Of a stretch of DNA of 47,179 bases, positions 1 through 7,500 are shown in pieces. The DNA comes from Bacteroidales bacterium. Lineage in GTDB: Bacteria; Bacteroidota; Bacteroidia; Bacteroidales; UBA932. The stretch is taken from assembly GCA_017451395.1 (NCBI GenBank), contig JAFSPR010000048.1, forward strand, positions 1 through 47,179. Reading direction: 5' to 3'. Every line of letters starts with the position of its first letter. Positions within the stretch are counted from its first letter, which is position 1. A model generated the notes under the pieces. It saw only the letters and a program-made list of their open reading frames with translations, was not told the DNA's origin and searched no databases. A program made the position numbers and the translations under genes.

Positions 1-1
1 G

Positions 2-100
2 GCTAGTGCAATGCGCCGGTTGTTTTCAGGGAAAGCGCCCTTACCCATCTTGAGATTCCGGCCGACAGTATGGTTCAATGGGGAAAGAGTAATGTATTGA
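2..100 (+). CDS. 3' end of an unidentified gene (truncated by window start)
   Basis: One forward frame is open from the window edge to a TGA at 98-100, encoding about 32 residues that are basic and aromatic near the end (…RPTVWFNGERVMY). The stop lies three bases before the ATG of the deiminase gene, a spacing typical of an operon, which is the main reason to take it as a gene tail. Another frame is also open for 17 residues. I do not recognise the peptide, and too little is present to name it. Confidence 0.25.
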   Translation, partial: ASAMRRLFSGKAPLPILRFRPTVWFNGERVMY

Positions 101-103
101 CGT

Positions 104-958
104 ATGATTTGCGATTATCAGACGAATAAGGTCTATCTGGCCGAAGGAATCAAGCACTACGAGACCGTGGCGCATAACCTTCTTCTGGCACTCTACAATG
201 AAGGAATCGAGACAGAATTCCTTCGGCGTACTGAGTCTTGGAAGCATATATGGGCCAGGGACTATATGCCCATCCAACTCACAAAGACACGCTTCTTACT
301 GTACCGATATGCCCCTGATTACCTCAAGGGTTATGAGGACTACATCCCGCCCTATCAGACTATCTGCCGAGGTTTACGTCTGAAGGTGAAGGAAACACCG
401 TTGATAATAGATGGAGGCAATGTTGTCAAATTCAACAATTGTGTTGTGATGACAGATAAAGTCCTGAAAGAGAATCCCGGCTATACGGAAGGCTACATCC
501 GGAAACAGTTGGAGGAAGCCTTCGGCTGCGAAGTTGTCCTCATACCCTGGGATCGCTATGAAATGTTCGGCCACGCCGATGGAATGGTGCGTGCTATCGG
601 GGACTACTATATCCTGATGAACAATTATTGCGATTTCGACAAAGACCTGCAAAAAAGCCTTAAAGATGCTCTGTCTGGCCGATTCAGCATCGCCGAACTT
701 CACTATGATGTACCACGTCCTTCACGTCTCAGTTGGGCCTATCTGAACTTCCTTCAAGTAAATAATTGTATATTTGTACCTGGGCTGGGTGTCCGGGAAG
801 ATGAAAAGGCTATAGAGCAGCTTCAGGAGTATTATCCTCACCACAAGGTAATCCTCATCCCCGGCTGCCAGGAGCTAGTAAAGGAAGGTGGAGCCCTGAA
901 CTGTGTGAGTTGGAATATACTCGGTAATCTGCAGGAGAAACCAAAAGAAGAAGCATAA
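104..958 (+). CDS. Agmatine deiminase / PAD-type amidinohydrolase family protein (short form)
   Basis: A 284-residue protein of the Porphyromonas-type peptidylarginine deiminase/agmatine deiminase family, which hydrolyses guanidino groups to ureido groups and releases ammonia. The family landmarks appear in order: WARDY at 50-54, DGGN at 103-106, GHADG at 156-160 (catalytic His157 and Asp159) and EGGALNC ending at Cys267, the expected nucleophile. No signal peptide is seen, so it is probably cytosolic. It is clearly shorter than the usual agmatine deiminase (about 340-370 residues), and the usual GGG-x-HC nucleophile loop reads GGALNC, so the substrate could differ from agmatine. No N-carbamoylputrescine amidase is adjacent in the window. 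The 13-base gap to the next, frameshifted gene suggests co-transcription. Confidence 0.8.
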   Translation: MICDYQTNKVYLAEGIKHYETVAHNLLLALYNEGIETEFLRRTESWKHIWARDYMPIQLTKTRFLLYRYAPDYLKGYEDYIPPYQTICRGLRLKVKETPLIIDGGNVVKFNNCVVMTDKVLKENPGYTEGYIRKQLEEAFGCEVVLIPWDRYEMFGHADGMVRAIGDYYILMNNYCDFDKDLQKSLKDALSGRFSIAELHYDVPRPSRLSWAYLNFLQVNNCIFVPGLGVREDEKAIEQLQEYYPHHKVILIPGCQELVKEGGALNCVSWNILGNLQEKPKEEA

Positions 959-971
959 TAATAACACGACT

Positions 972-1636
972 ATGACCAATAACATTACAGCAGAATTCAT
1001 CCAGAACCATTCACTGATGGATTGCCTCCGGGAGTTCGACGGCGCCCACTCAGAAGGTGACGAAGCAAAGGTTAATGAATTGAACCGTATCTTCTACCTC
1101 CTGGCACAAAAGATGCTCTACGGCGGATATTTTGCCGTTTTCAAGGATGGCGTTGTAGCCCGACGCATCTATTTAACTGTGTTGAGTTCTACTATCACGA
1201 AGAAGAGACGGATGGCTTCAAGGACTGGATTGTCTATCACCGCAACCCGGTGAACGGAAAGAACAAGAAAGCTGCCTTCCCACTTGGATCGCTGCACTCA
1301 CACGTCTCCGGCGTGGACATTACCTTCGAAGATCAGAAGGCCAAGGCCGATGATGTCCGCTATCGGGCCTCCGCCCTCATCCGCGAATTCATGGTCACAG
1401 ATGGTGACAACGAGCAATGCGGCCCTGTCGATATCTATCCGACCCACCTGTACGAGTACCTTTACACTCAATCCTCTCTCGAAGACATTCATATCCAGTG
1501 GATGCCTGTAAAGTTCCAAGACATCAAGGTCAACCCCCAGCCCCGAATCAATGTCTGTACCTACACCTTTGACGGCAAAACTCTTACCAAAAACAAAGGA
1601 GTGCTTGATCAGAAACAATGGGGCTTTTGCCGATAA
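972..1636 (+). pseudogene. Uncharacterised gene split by a -1 frameshift
   Basis: Two overlapping reading frames form one protein. The first runs from ATG 972 and is coherent to about residue 66 (…FKDGVVARRIY), then degenerates. The second frame is open from the same point and continues coherently (FNCVEFYYHEEETDGFKDW…) to the stop at 1636. Restoring one T in the TTT run near 1172-1174 joins them into about 222 residues. The run ATTTAAC resembles a slippery heptamer but is not a canonical one, so a one-base deletion or a base-call error is likelier than programmed frameshifting. The restored protein is probably soluble, with a conserved-looking GSLHSHVSGVDITFED segment. I do not recognise the family. 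Confidence 0.6.
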
Positions 1637-1687
1637 TTCGCACGTCCACTTCGTTACCGCCCTGTGGCCGTGGACAGGAATTATTCA

Positions 1688-1695
1688 TATCTTTG
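1688..1695 (+). promoter_or_regulatory. Bacteroidetes -7 promoter box (TATCTTTG)
   Basis: Exact match to TAnnTTTG, 27 bases before the ATG at 1723. No clear TTG stands at the -33 position, so the promoter may be weak. Confidence 0.5.
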
Positions 1696-1722
1696 TGGTG
1701 CAAACCACTGATTAAATAACAC

Positions 1723-2025
1723 ATGGCCGATACCAAAACACCCCAGCCCAACTACGACGCCATCGCCCAGCAGGCCTATGAATGGCTCAAGAAAAGGCGT
1801 GCCAAAGGTGAAATCTCTACCTTTGAAGTGCTCATGAAGATCAATGGGTACAAGTGGGGCAGCAAGGAACTGGAGCTGTTAGAGGATTTGGATCTAGTCG
1901 AAGTCCATGACCGCCTTCTCCGTCTTATCAAGAAGGGAAATGAGTATGTGGCCGATTTCTCGGCTTACGAGGATATGTGCGTTGGTCTTCCTTACGACAT
2001 CCCTTTTGTGTTTAGGAAGAAATAG
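1723..2025 (+). CDS. Small hypothetical protein (100 aa)
   Basis: A charged, leucine-rich 100-residue protein with no signal peptide or membrane segment. Residues about 10-70 read as helices followed by a short hairpin (…EVHDRLLRLIKKGNEYV), reminiscent of a small winged-helix fold, but no DNA-binding motif can be named. It has its own -7 box at 1688 and is followed by a candidate small RNA and terminator. Its base composition is normal and the frame is clean, so it is probably a real gene. Function unknown. Confidence 0.6.
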   Translation: MADTKTPQPNYDAIAQQAYEWLKKRRAKGEISTFEVLMKINGYKWGSKELELLEDLDLVEVHDRLLRLIKKGNEYVADFSAYEDMCVGLPYDIPFVFRKK

Positions 2026-2057
2026 GACAACATTGGTGTTGATTTTGAAATAATTAT

Positions 2058-2065
2058 TACCTTTG
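2058..2065 (+). promoter_or_regulatory. -7 promoter box (TACCTTTG) of candidate small RNA
   Basis: Exact TAnnTTTG match with a TTG at 2039-2041, 16 bases upstream, slightly short of the usual 19-20. No reading frame of useful length follows before a terminator about 60 bases downstream. Confidence 0.5.
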
Positions 2066-2071
2066 CATTGT

Positions 2072-2150
2072 CACCAACGTACTATTCTTTTAAAGCAGTT
2101 ACGTTGTTCTTGAAAAATTGGGACCGGCTCCTTTGGGGGCCGGTTTTTCC
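2072..2150 (+). ncRNA. Candidate small RNA with two stem-loops
   Basis: Between two convergent genes there is a complete small transcription unit: a -7 box at 2058-2065, a 7-bp stem CAACGTA (2075-2081) / TACGTTG (2100-2106), then a GC-rich hairpin with a U tract at 2123-2148. The transcript would be about 75-80 nt and has no plausible ORF. It does not carry the conserved loops of SRP RNA and is too short for 6S RNA or tmRNA. The same hairpin could simply end the upstream gene, so the RNA is an inference. Confidence 0.4.
2123..2148 (+). terminator. Rho-independent terminator
   Basis: ACCGGCTCC (2123-2131) pairs with GGGGCCGGT (2136-2144) through one G-T pair around a TTTG loop, followed by TTTTT. 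It lies between convergent genes ending at 2025 (+) and 2180 (-). Confidence 0.8.
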
Positions 2151-2179
2151 TTTGTTTTCTTTAGAGAAAAGTATGACGG

Positions 2180-2629
2180 CTAATTGGTTCTACGCATAGA
2201 GCTCGTAAATAGTGACAGCATCAAAATACCGCCACCAATCCCACCAACGAGCCCGATTGTTTTACCAAGACTAAATTTACTTTCTTCTCGCTCCCTATTG
2301 GTCCTGACATTATAGCATACATCTGAAGGATTCATATAAAGATGGATGAACCCTTTCGAGGCCTGGGTTATCGATTCATAGTTATTAGACCAGCGGTTAT
2401 AATGACCGTCTGTAAAGAAAGACATCTCCTCATAGACGAGGACCTGACCATCTTTTCCGTCGGGCATAATTCTATCCGGGACACCTATTACATCTACGAT
2501 ATCGGCATAAGTCTTACCGATAAATACCTGTTCTAATTCAGGCTGGATGGAGACATTATATGAGGAGCGGCAAGACGAAACAAATGCGGCTAGTGTCAGA
2601 AGTATGGAAATGAAAAATATCTTTCTCAT
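2180..2629 (-). CDS. Lipoprotein with SmpA/BamE-like N-terminal region and C-terminal hydrophobic segment
   Basis: A 149-residue protein beginning with a lipoprotein signal (MRKIFFISILLTLAAFVSSC). After the cysteine, the segment IGKTYADIVDVIGVPDRI resembles the SmpA/OmlA (BamE) fold, in which a turn of the type G-x-T-x-x-x-V-x-x-x-x-G-x-P is typical. The match is partial and the function cannot be fixed. An unusual glycine-rich hydrophobic stretch (IGLVGGIGGGILMLSLF) near the C-terminus could be a membrane anchor. It has its own promoter box at 2653-2660 and ends convergently with the preceding genes. Confidence 0.65.
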   Translation of the reverse strand: MRKIFFISILLTLAAFVSSCRSSYNVSIQPELEQVFIGKTYADIVDVIGVPDRIMPDGKDGQVLVYEEMSFFTDGHYNRWSNNYESITQASKGFIHLYMNPSDVCYNVRTNREREESKFSLGKTIGLVGGIGGGILMLSLFTSSMRRTN

Positions 2630-2652
2630 AGAGGTCTAGAATGTATTCAAGG

Positions 2653-2660
2653 CAAATTTA
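2653..2660 (-). promoter_or_regulatory. -7 promoter box (TAAATTTG) for the lipoprotein
   Basis: Exact TAnnTTTG on the minus strand, 24 bases before the ATG at 2629. Confidence 0.5.
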
Positions 2661-2726
2661 CAAAAAATGATAAAGACGGCAAAATGTTGGCTACGTACAC
2701 TTGACACCAGCCATCTATAAGTATTT

Positions 2727-3416
2727 TCAGAGGTCTAGTATTTTTTCAAAGGTTTTGATGATATGATCAATACCATATAAAAGACTCCGGCCGTCTATTT
2801 CCATCCAGCTAAAGAGTTTCATAATGCGCATATATTCAGTTTGTGCATATGATATCGTTTTTGTTGGAGAACCTGCAACAAAACAGATAGGTTCGTGGTG
2901 AGCTATCCGATTGCGTATTTGATTTATACCATCAAGTTCATTGAATATATGCTTATTGTCAAAACGATTATCTGCCGATGACTTGGGCTTACACGGAAAA
3001 ACAGATAACAACTTCTGGCCTGTGGCTGCATACTGTGGTCCAGAATACATATATTTCCAAACACCGAACTCCATTTCTGACAATAATTTACTGGGGGTAT
3101 AAGCACTCTTTAACAAAAGACCATTATATGCTTTGCTTATTATTTTTAAAGTGCCCTGTGTCTGGGGTTTATCAAAGATTCCACCAGGAAGACAACTATC
3201 CCGTAGCCAATCACTGCCAAAATATGGCTCCAAAGAATAGTCAATCTTATTGCGAAGTGCAACTTCAAAACAACTGACTATTTTGAGCATTTCGCTGGAC
3301 AAAGAGAGATTGTAACGATAAAGTGCCATCCCTTTCTGTACATTCCCGTCACACGCCTTTACATATCGTCTAAGACGATCTGCCGATATTACTTCTTCAA
3401 AAGCATTGAAAGTCAT
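2727..3416 (-). CDS. Abi-like (Abi_2 / AbiD-F type) HEPN-domain protein
   Basis: A 229-residue protein resembling the Abi_2 abortive-infection family. It has the N-terminal helical segment (…ALYRYNLSLSSEMLKIV…FEVALRNKID) and, at 168-173, the HEPN signature RNRIAH (R-x4-H), followed by HEP. HEPN proteins of this kind usually act as RNases in phage defence or toxin-antitoxin systems. No membrane segment and no obvious antitoxin gene are seen beside it. The gene is visibly A+T richer than the surrounding chromosome, consistent with horizontal acquisition. It has an unusually structured leader (inverted repeat at 3446-3523) with a -7 box at 3516-3523. Confidence 0.7.
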   Translation of the reverse strand: MTFNAFEEVISADRLRRYVKACDGNVQKGMALYRYNLSLSSEMLKIVSCFEVALRNKIDYSLEPYFGSDWLRDSCLPGGIFDKPQTQGTLKIISKAYNGLLLKSAYTPSKLLSEMEFGVWKYMYSGPQYAATGQKLLSVFPCKPKSSADNRFDNKHIFNELDGINQIRNRIAHHEPICFVAGSPTKTISYAQTEYMRIMKLFSWMEIDGRSLLYGIDHIIKTFEKILDL

Positions 3417-3445
3417 AAAGATTCTTTGTTTTATCTTTATTTTAT

Positions 3446-3523
3446 TATCTTTGTAGTGTTCATTCCCGGTAACCTCTGGAGCAATCCAAGTTATCGGGTT
3501 TCGTTTTTCTGGCTACAAAGATA
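3446..3523. repeat. Nested inverted repeat carrying facing -7 boxes, in the leader of the Abi-like gene
   Basis: TATCTTTGTAG at 3446-3456 is repeated inverted at 3513-3523. Inside it, CCCGGTAAC (3465-3473) pairs with GTTATCGGG (3490-3498) with one mismatch. The outer arms both contain the -7 consensus, so promoters point inward from each end. The minus-strand one can drive the Abi-like gene with a leader of about 90 nt that includes the inner hairpin. Confidence 0.55.
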
Positions 3524-3542
3524 TAACTTCCCGTAAACACGA

Positions 3543-3648
3543 GTGGAGGCCAAGTAATTGATACTTAAAGGTTTACAGGATCCTATGGGAAAAGATTTTA
3601 TCCCAAAGGATCCTGTAAGTTACTATCTACCAGGCGATTAACCTCCAC
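3543..3648. repeat. 106-bp centred palindromic intergenic element, copy A
   Basis: Bounded by GTGGAGG (3543-3549) and CCTCCAC (3642-3648). At the exact centre is a long hairpin, TTACAGGATCC (3573-3583) / GGATCCTGTAA (3608-3618), with an inner GGGA/TCCC. It aligns without gaps to the copy at 40438-40543 and is related to that at 13592-13695. It lies between the esterase stop and the Abi-like gene. Confidence 0.8.
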
Positions 3649-3688
3649 CGCAAGGGGAGAACCGCAAAGGGTAACCCCACAAGGGGAG
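3647..3688. repeat. Three degenerate 14-bp direct repeats
   Basis: Units start at 3647, 3661 and 3675 (ACCGCAAGGGGAGA and variants). On the minus strand the last unit forms CCCCTTGTGGGG directly after the esterase stop codon, which could act as a terminator hairpin. GGAGGTT at 3685-3691 also complements AACCTCC at 3640-3646 in copy A. Confidence 0.5.
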
Positions 3689-3689
3689 G

Positions 3690-4586
3690 TTAGTAGATGT
3701 CGTCCAGGGAAATGTTGCCCCAGGTGGGGAGTGAAGGATCGTCTATGGTGGCATCGATGAAGCGGGGCGTACCCTTCTCGACGTCGTTCTGGAGGAAGGA
3801 GAGCACCTGGGACCAGGCCACCAGCATATAGGCGGCTATGTCGTGGGTGCGGTCCTCATACCTGTAGATGGTGTGAGGGTACTCCTTGAGGGCAAGTTTA
3901 CGGGCAATGTAGTCGCTGCCCCAGATGCCGCGGCCGAAGGCGGCGAAGGACTTGTAATTCACCGCTTGGTCGGCCGTGCCGTGAAGCATAAGGATGGGAC
4001 AGGGCTGCTTGGTGAACTTGGGAGCGCCGCTGGTGCTGATAATGGCGCCGGCAAAACTCATCACGCCCTTGAAATTGAAGTCAGGGATGTCACATTTACC
4101 GCTAATGACGGCATATTCCGACGCCAGTGAAATGATGGCTCCGGCGGAATTTCCCGCCACAACAAGGTTATCCGTGTCTATCCCAAGTTCAGGGTGCTCC
4201 CTGAGATATGCAACTGCAGAGAAGACATCCTCAACGCCAACTTCCTGAGCGTGATAAAACGCCTTGGAGGCCTTGAAGGCACCCGATAGGCCGTTTCCAA
4301 CCTTAACACCCTTCATCCCAAGCCTGTAATCCACGGCCACTACGGGATAGCCGTTCTCCGTGAGTTTGTTGTAGAATTCCACCAGGTATTTGTCGTTGCG
4401 GGCGCCGGAAATAAAGCCGCCGCCAAAGACAAACATCACGGCGGGCTTAGCCTCCTCCGCCGCCTCTGCGGGCCGATAAATATCCAACTTCAGTTCACAG
4501 GTATCCCTCTGGGCAAAAGTGTAGGTTTCCTGGGCACTGGCCGTAAGGCCTGCAAAAAGTGCGATGATTATAAGTAAACGCTTCAT
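3690..4586 (-). CDS. Secreted alpha/beta-hydrolase (carboxylesterase/lipase-like)
   Basis: A 298-residue alpha/beta-hydrolase with a signal peptide (MKRLLIIIALFAGLTASAQ). The oxyanion-hole GGGF is at 55-58, the nucleophile elbow GNSAG has Ser147, HGTAD supplies Asp206 and the RTHD segment supplies His248, so the triad is complete. The GGGF/GNSAG arrangement fits the carboxylesterase/BD-FAE group that deacylates short esters. The substrate cannot be read from sequence. Its ATG overlaps the stop of the alpha-2-macroglobulin-like gene by four bases, so it is translated as the last gene of that operon. An acetyl-xylan-esterase-like role is possible but not shown. Confidence 0.8.
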   Translation of the reverse strand: MKRLLIIIALFAGLTASAQETYTFAQRDTCELKLDIYRPAEAAEEAKPAVMFVFGGGFISGARNDKYLVEFYNKLTENGYPVVAVDYRLGMKGVKVGNGLSGAFKASKAFYHAQEVGVEDVFSAVAYLREHPELGIDTDNLVVAGNSAGAIISLASEYAVISGKCDIPDFNFKGVMSFAGAIISTSGAPKFTKQPCPILMLHGTADQAVNYKSFAAFGRGIWGSDYIARKLALKEYPHTIYRYEDRTHDIAAYMLVAWSQVLSFLQNDVEKGTPRFIDATIDDPSLPTWGNISLDDIY

Positions 4587-7500
4587 AATGAAGATTCTAA
4601 AGGTTTTCTATATTCAGTGTTTGCCCTATAATGAGGAGCATAAAGGGATTCTATCACGGTTACTGGAGCCTGGAACGAACCTGCGCGGGTAACAAAGAAC
4701 TCCTCCGCAAGTTCAGTCTTTTCTTCCGGATAGGAGTCAAAGTAGTATTCCGTGGCCGATGCCTTCACGTTGCGGTAGCCCTGCGGGGTAAATCCCCAAA
4801 CGAATCCGCTTCTGAGCGGACGGATGAATCCGTAGCCGATATGTCCGGAAAGTTGCTGAACGGGGTTCAGGGACGCTTCGCGGCCTGCCGTCACCTTCAC
4901 GAACGAGCGGTTCTCCCCGTTCCAGATCTTGTACACGATGCGGATCTTGTCTCCAACCTTCACGGGGTCTCCGGGCTGGATTTCTTTGTCATCCAGGAAG
5001 AAGCGGCGCTCAATGGTGAAGCCGTTTCCTGCAGCCTTAATGTCTTTGAACGGGGCTTTATAGGTGGCCGATAATGCCAGCACCTTAGTATCCAGAACGG
5101 CCTTGGAACCATCCAGGATAGCGGTTATGGCATCTATGTAAGCGGGCTCGGTATCCCACTTCTGCGTCTCCTTCTGGAGCATCAGCCACAGACGGATGCC
5201 GTCTGCTACAGCCGAAGGGGACACCTCTTCCGGAGCATTTGCCCGGACAGGGTTGCGAAGCAACGCGGAGGAAGAGGAGTCCCCTTCGGCCGCAAGAAGA
5301 TCGCACAGGAGGGCGTGGGCATAAGCCTCGCTTTCCAGAAGCCCCCTCCAGGGCATAACGGCATTGGGGTAGTACCAGCCGCCGTCACGGTGCTCTACGG
5401 CGTATTCAAGGAGAGATGCCACATCGGCCTTGAGGGATTTCTCAATCTTTGATTTGGCAAGTGTGATGCCCCAGGCCTTGGCAAGGGCAATTCCGCCGTC
5501 CCTCTCAAGGAGATTCTTGAGGGTTAGGAGCCTACGGGCCTTTGAAAGGATCTGGCCCTTAAGGCCACGGCCTTCCTTGGCAGAAGGTGTAAGGTAACTC
5601 TTTGCATCCTTCCTGAAGGCATCCCAGCGCTTCTTTTCACTTTGTGAAACAGCCTTTTCCGTGAAAGGAACGGATGCGTACATAGCGCGGACGTGCATAT
5701 ACTGGGCGTCGGAGAGCCAGCCGCACCAGTAGGGACGGACGTCCCCGAACTGATTGGCATCCAGATATTTGACGGATGAGGTGACGTCCGGAACGCTGAA
5801 GCCCCTGTCACGGAGTTTTGCAAAGCGCTCCAGCATCACCGCGGTAATTACCGGCGACGATGTCATCCCCTCGAACCATCCAAAGCCGCCGTCTGAGTTA
5901 CGGCAGGCCATTATCTTAGTGATAAGGTCCTCAACAGAGGAAGAGGCGCTTTCTGGAGCATTTGCCCGGATAGGGTCGCGAAGCGACGCGGAAGAAAGCG
6001 CCTCTTCCTCTGTCATAAGCTTATTAGCCATAAGCCGCACATACCAGGCCTCGGAGAGGGAGAGAACGTCGTTGCCCTGAGGCTCTACGTGGGACGGGAT
6101 GGCGTCCTTAACCATATCAAGGACGGTGATTTCCTTAAGATCGGCCCTGTTTCCGGGAACGTTCACAAAGCGGGAACGGAGGTCCCGCAGGAGCGCGTCA
6201 CGGTCCTCACCGGCGTGAAGAACGGCGGAGTGGGCTTCCGTAAGTTCCTGCGCCGCGGGGTATACGGGCACGGTCACGCGGACCGCGTCAGAGAATTCGG
6301 AGGCGATGAAGGCGGCGGTGAAGGTGAGAGATTTCTCGGCTTCGCTGGAAATGACAGAGGGTACCGCCACATTAATAACCTTTGTGAGGGTTTCACCGGC
6401 TGGAACGGTGACGGGCACCTGGGCGCTGCCGCCTTCCCACTGGAGTGCGATGACGCCGGAGACGGGGACATCGGCCACGGAAGAAACCGTGACAGCGGCA
6501 TCCCAGACGTCTCCTTCAAAGAGGAAACGGGGCTCCTGCATTGCCACCTTTACGGGAAGACTCACCACCATCTCCCCTTCCGCAATGGCGTTTCTCATCG
6601 AAGGGTCGTGCGCGTACACGCGTACATAATATGTGGAAAGTTTGTCGGAAGTGCGGAAACTGAAGGTGAGCGTTCCGTCACCGGCCGATACAAGGTGAGG
6701 CTGGAAGGTAAGCGCCTGGAGGAATTCACTGCGGATGGGGATATCATCCGGGATTGCGGCGCCTTCCACTGCGTCATCGGCCGCCATTTCATACTGGACG
6801 GACTCTTCTTCCACCGCTGCCATAGCGGGCGCAGCGTCAAGCATCACCGCTCCGTTGCTGCGGGCCATCTTGAGGCTTTTTGTGCCGTAGGCTATGAAAC
6901 GGGGATCGTCGTCATAGTAATCGTAACCGTTTCCAACGCTGCCACAGGCCGAGTGGACGTACACCATCGGCACGGAGTAATCACTCTGGTTCACCTGGGA
7001 CCAGTAGTTACGCGAGACGGCGTCCATACTCTTGTCCCAGGCTGCCGCAAGGGCCTCTACGCCGGGTTCGGTCCTGAGGGTAAAGGTATATTCCCTGCCG
7101 GGATAGGCCTTATCCGTGAAGCTTGAGAATGTGAGCGGCAGGGCAAGTTTAGTGACGCTCCTTCGGTACTGACGCTCATAACTGACGGCCTTTCCGTGGA
7201 GGAAGTAGAACACCTGGAGGCGCACGGCATCAGGCCAGGACTCCTTATAATCAAGGCCGATATCCATAAGCCTTCCGTCCTTTGCGGTAAGGCGGCTTGT
7301 CTGAAGGACCTCGCTGTCCTTGCCGTAGACGGTGGCAATGGCCCAGGCGTCGCCATCGGCCGATCCTATAACTGCCTCAATGCGGCCCTCAACGGTTGAA
7401 GGGCCGCCGATGAAAAGGCGGGAGCCATCCACCATCAGTTCTTTTTCTCCGGGAAGGAGCACAAGGACCTTGACTTCCTCGCTCTCCTTAACCTCATTGC

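Noticed and set aside
1162-1180. Programmed -1 frameshift signal
   Set aside because: ATTTAAC is not a canonical XXXYYYZ slippery site and I see no downstream stem-loop or pseudoknot of note.
4868-4885. Possible fourth copy of the P1/P2 core (GGGACGCTTCGCGG)
   Set aside because: It resembles the inner hairpin only over about ten bases and lacks the core and the pairing arms.
6089-7126. A 345-codon open frame on the plus strand inside the alpha-2-macroglobulin-like gene
   Set aside because: It is antisense to a gene with clear domains, has no promoter or recognisable motif, and its glycine/histidine/valine-rich composition is typical of the complement of a GC-rich gene.
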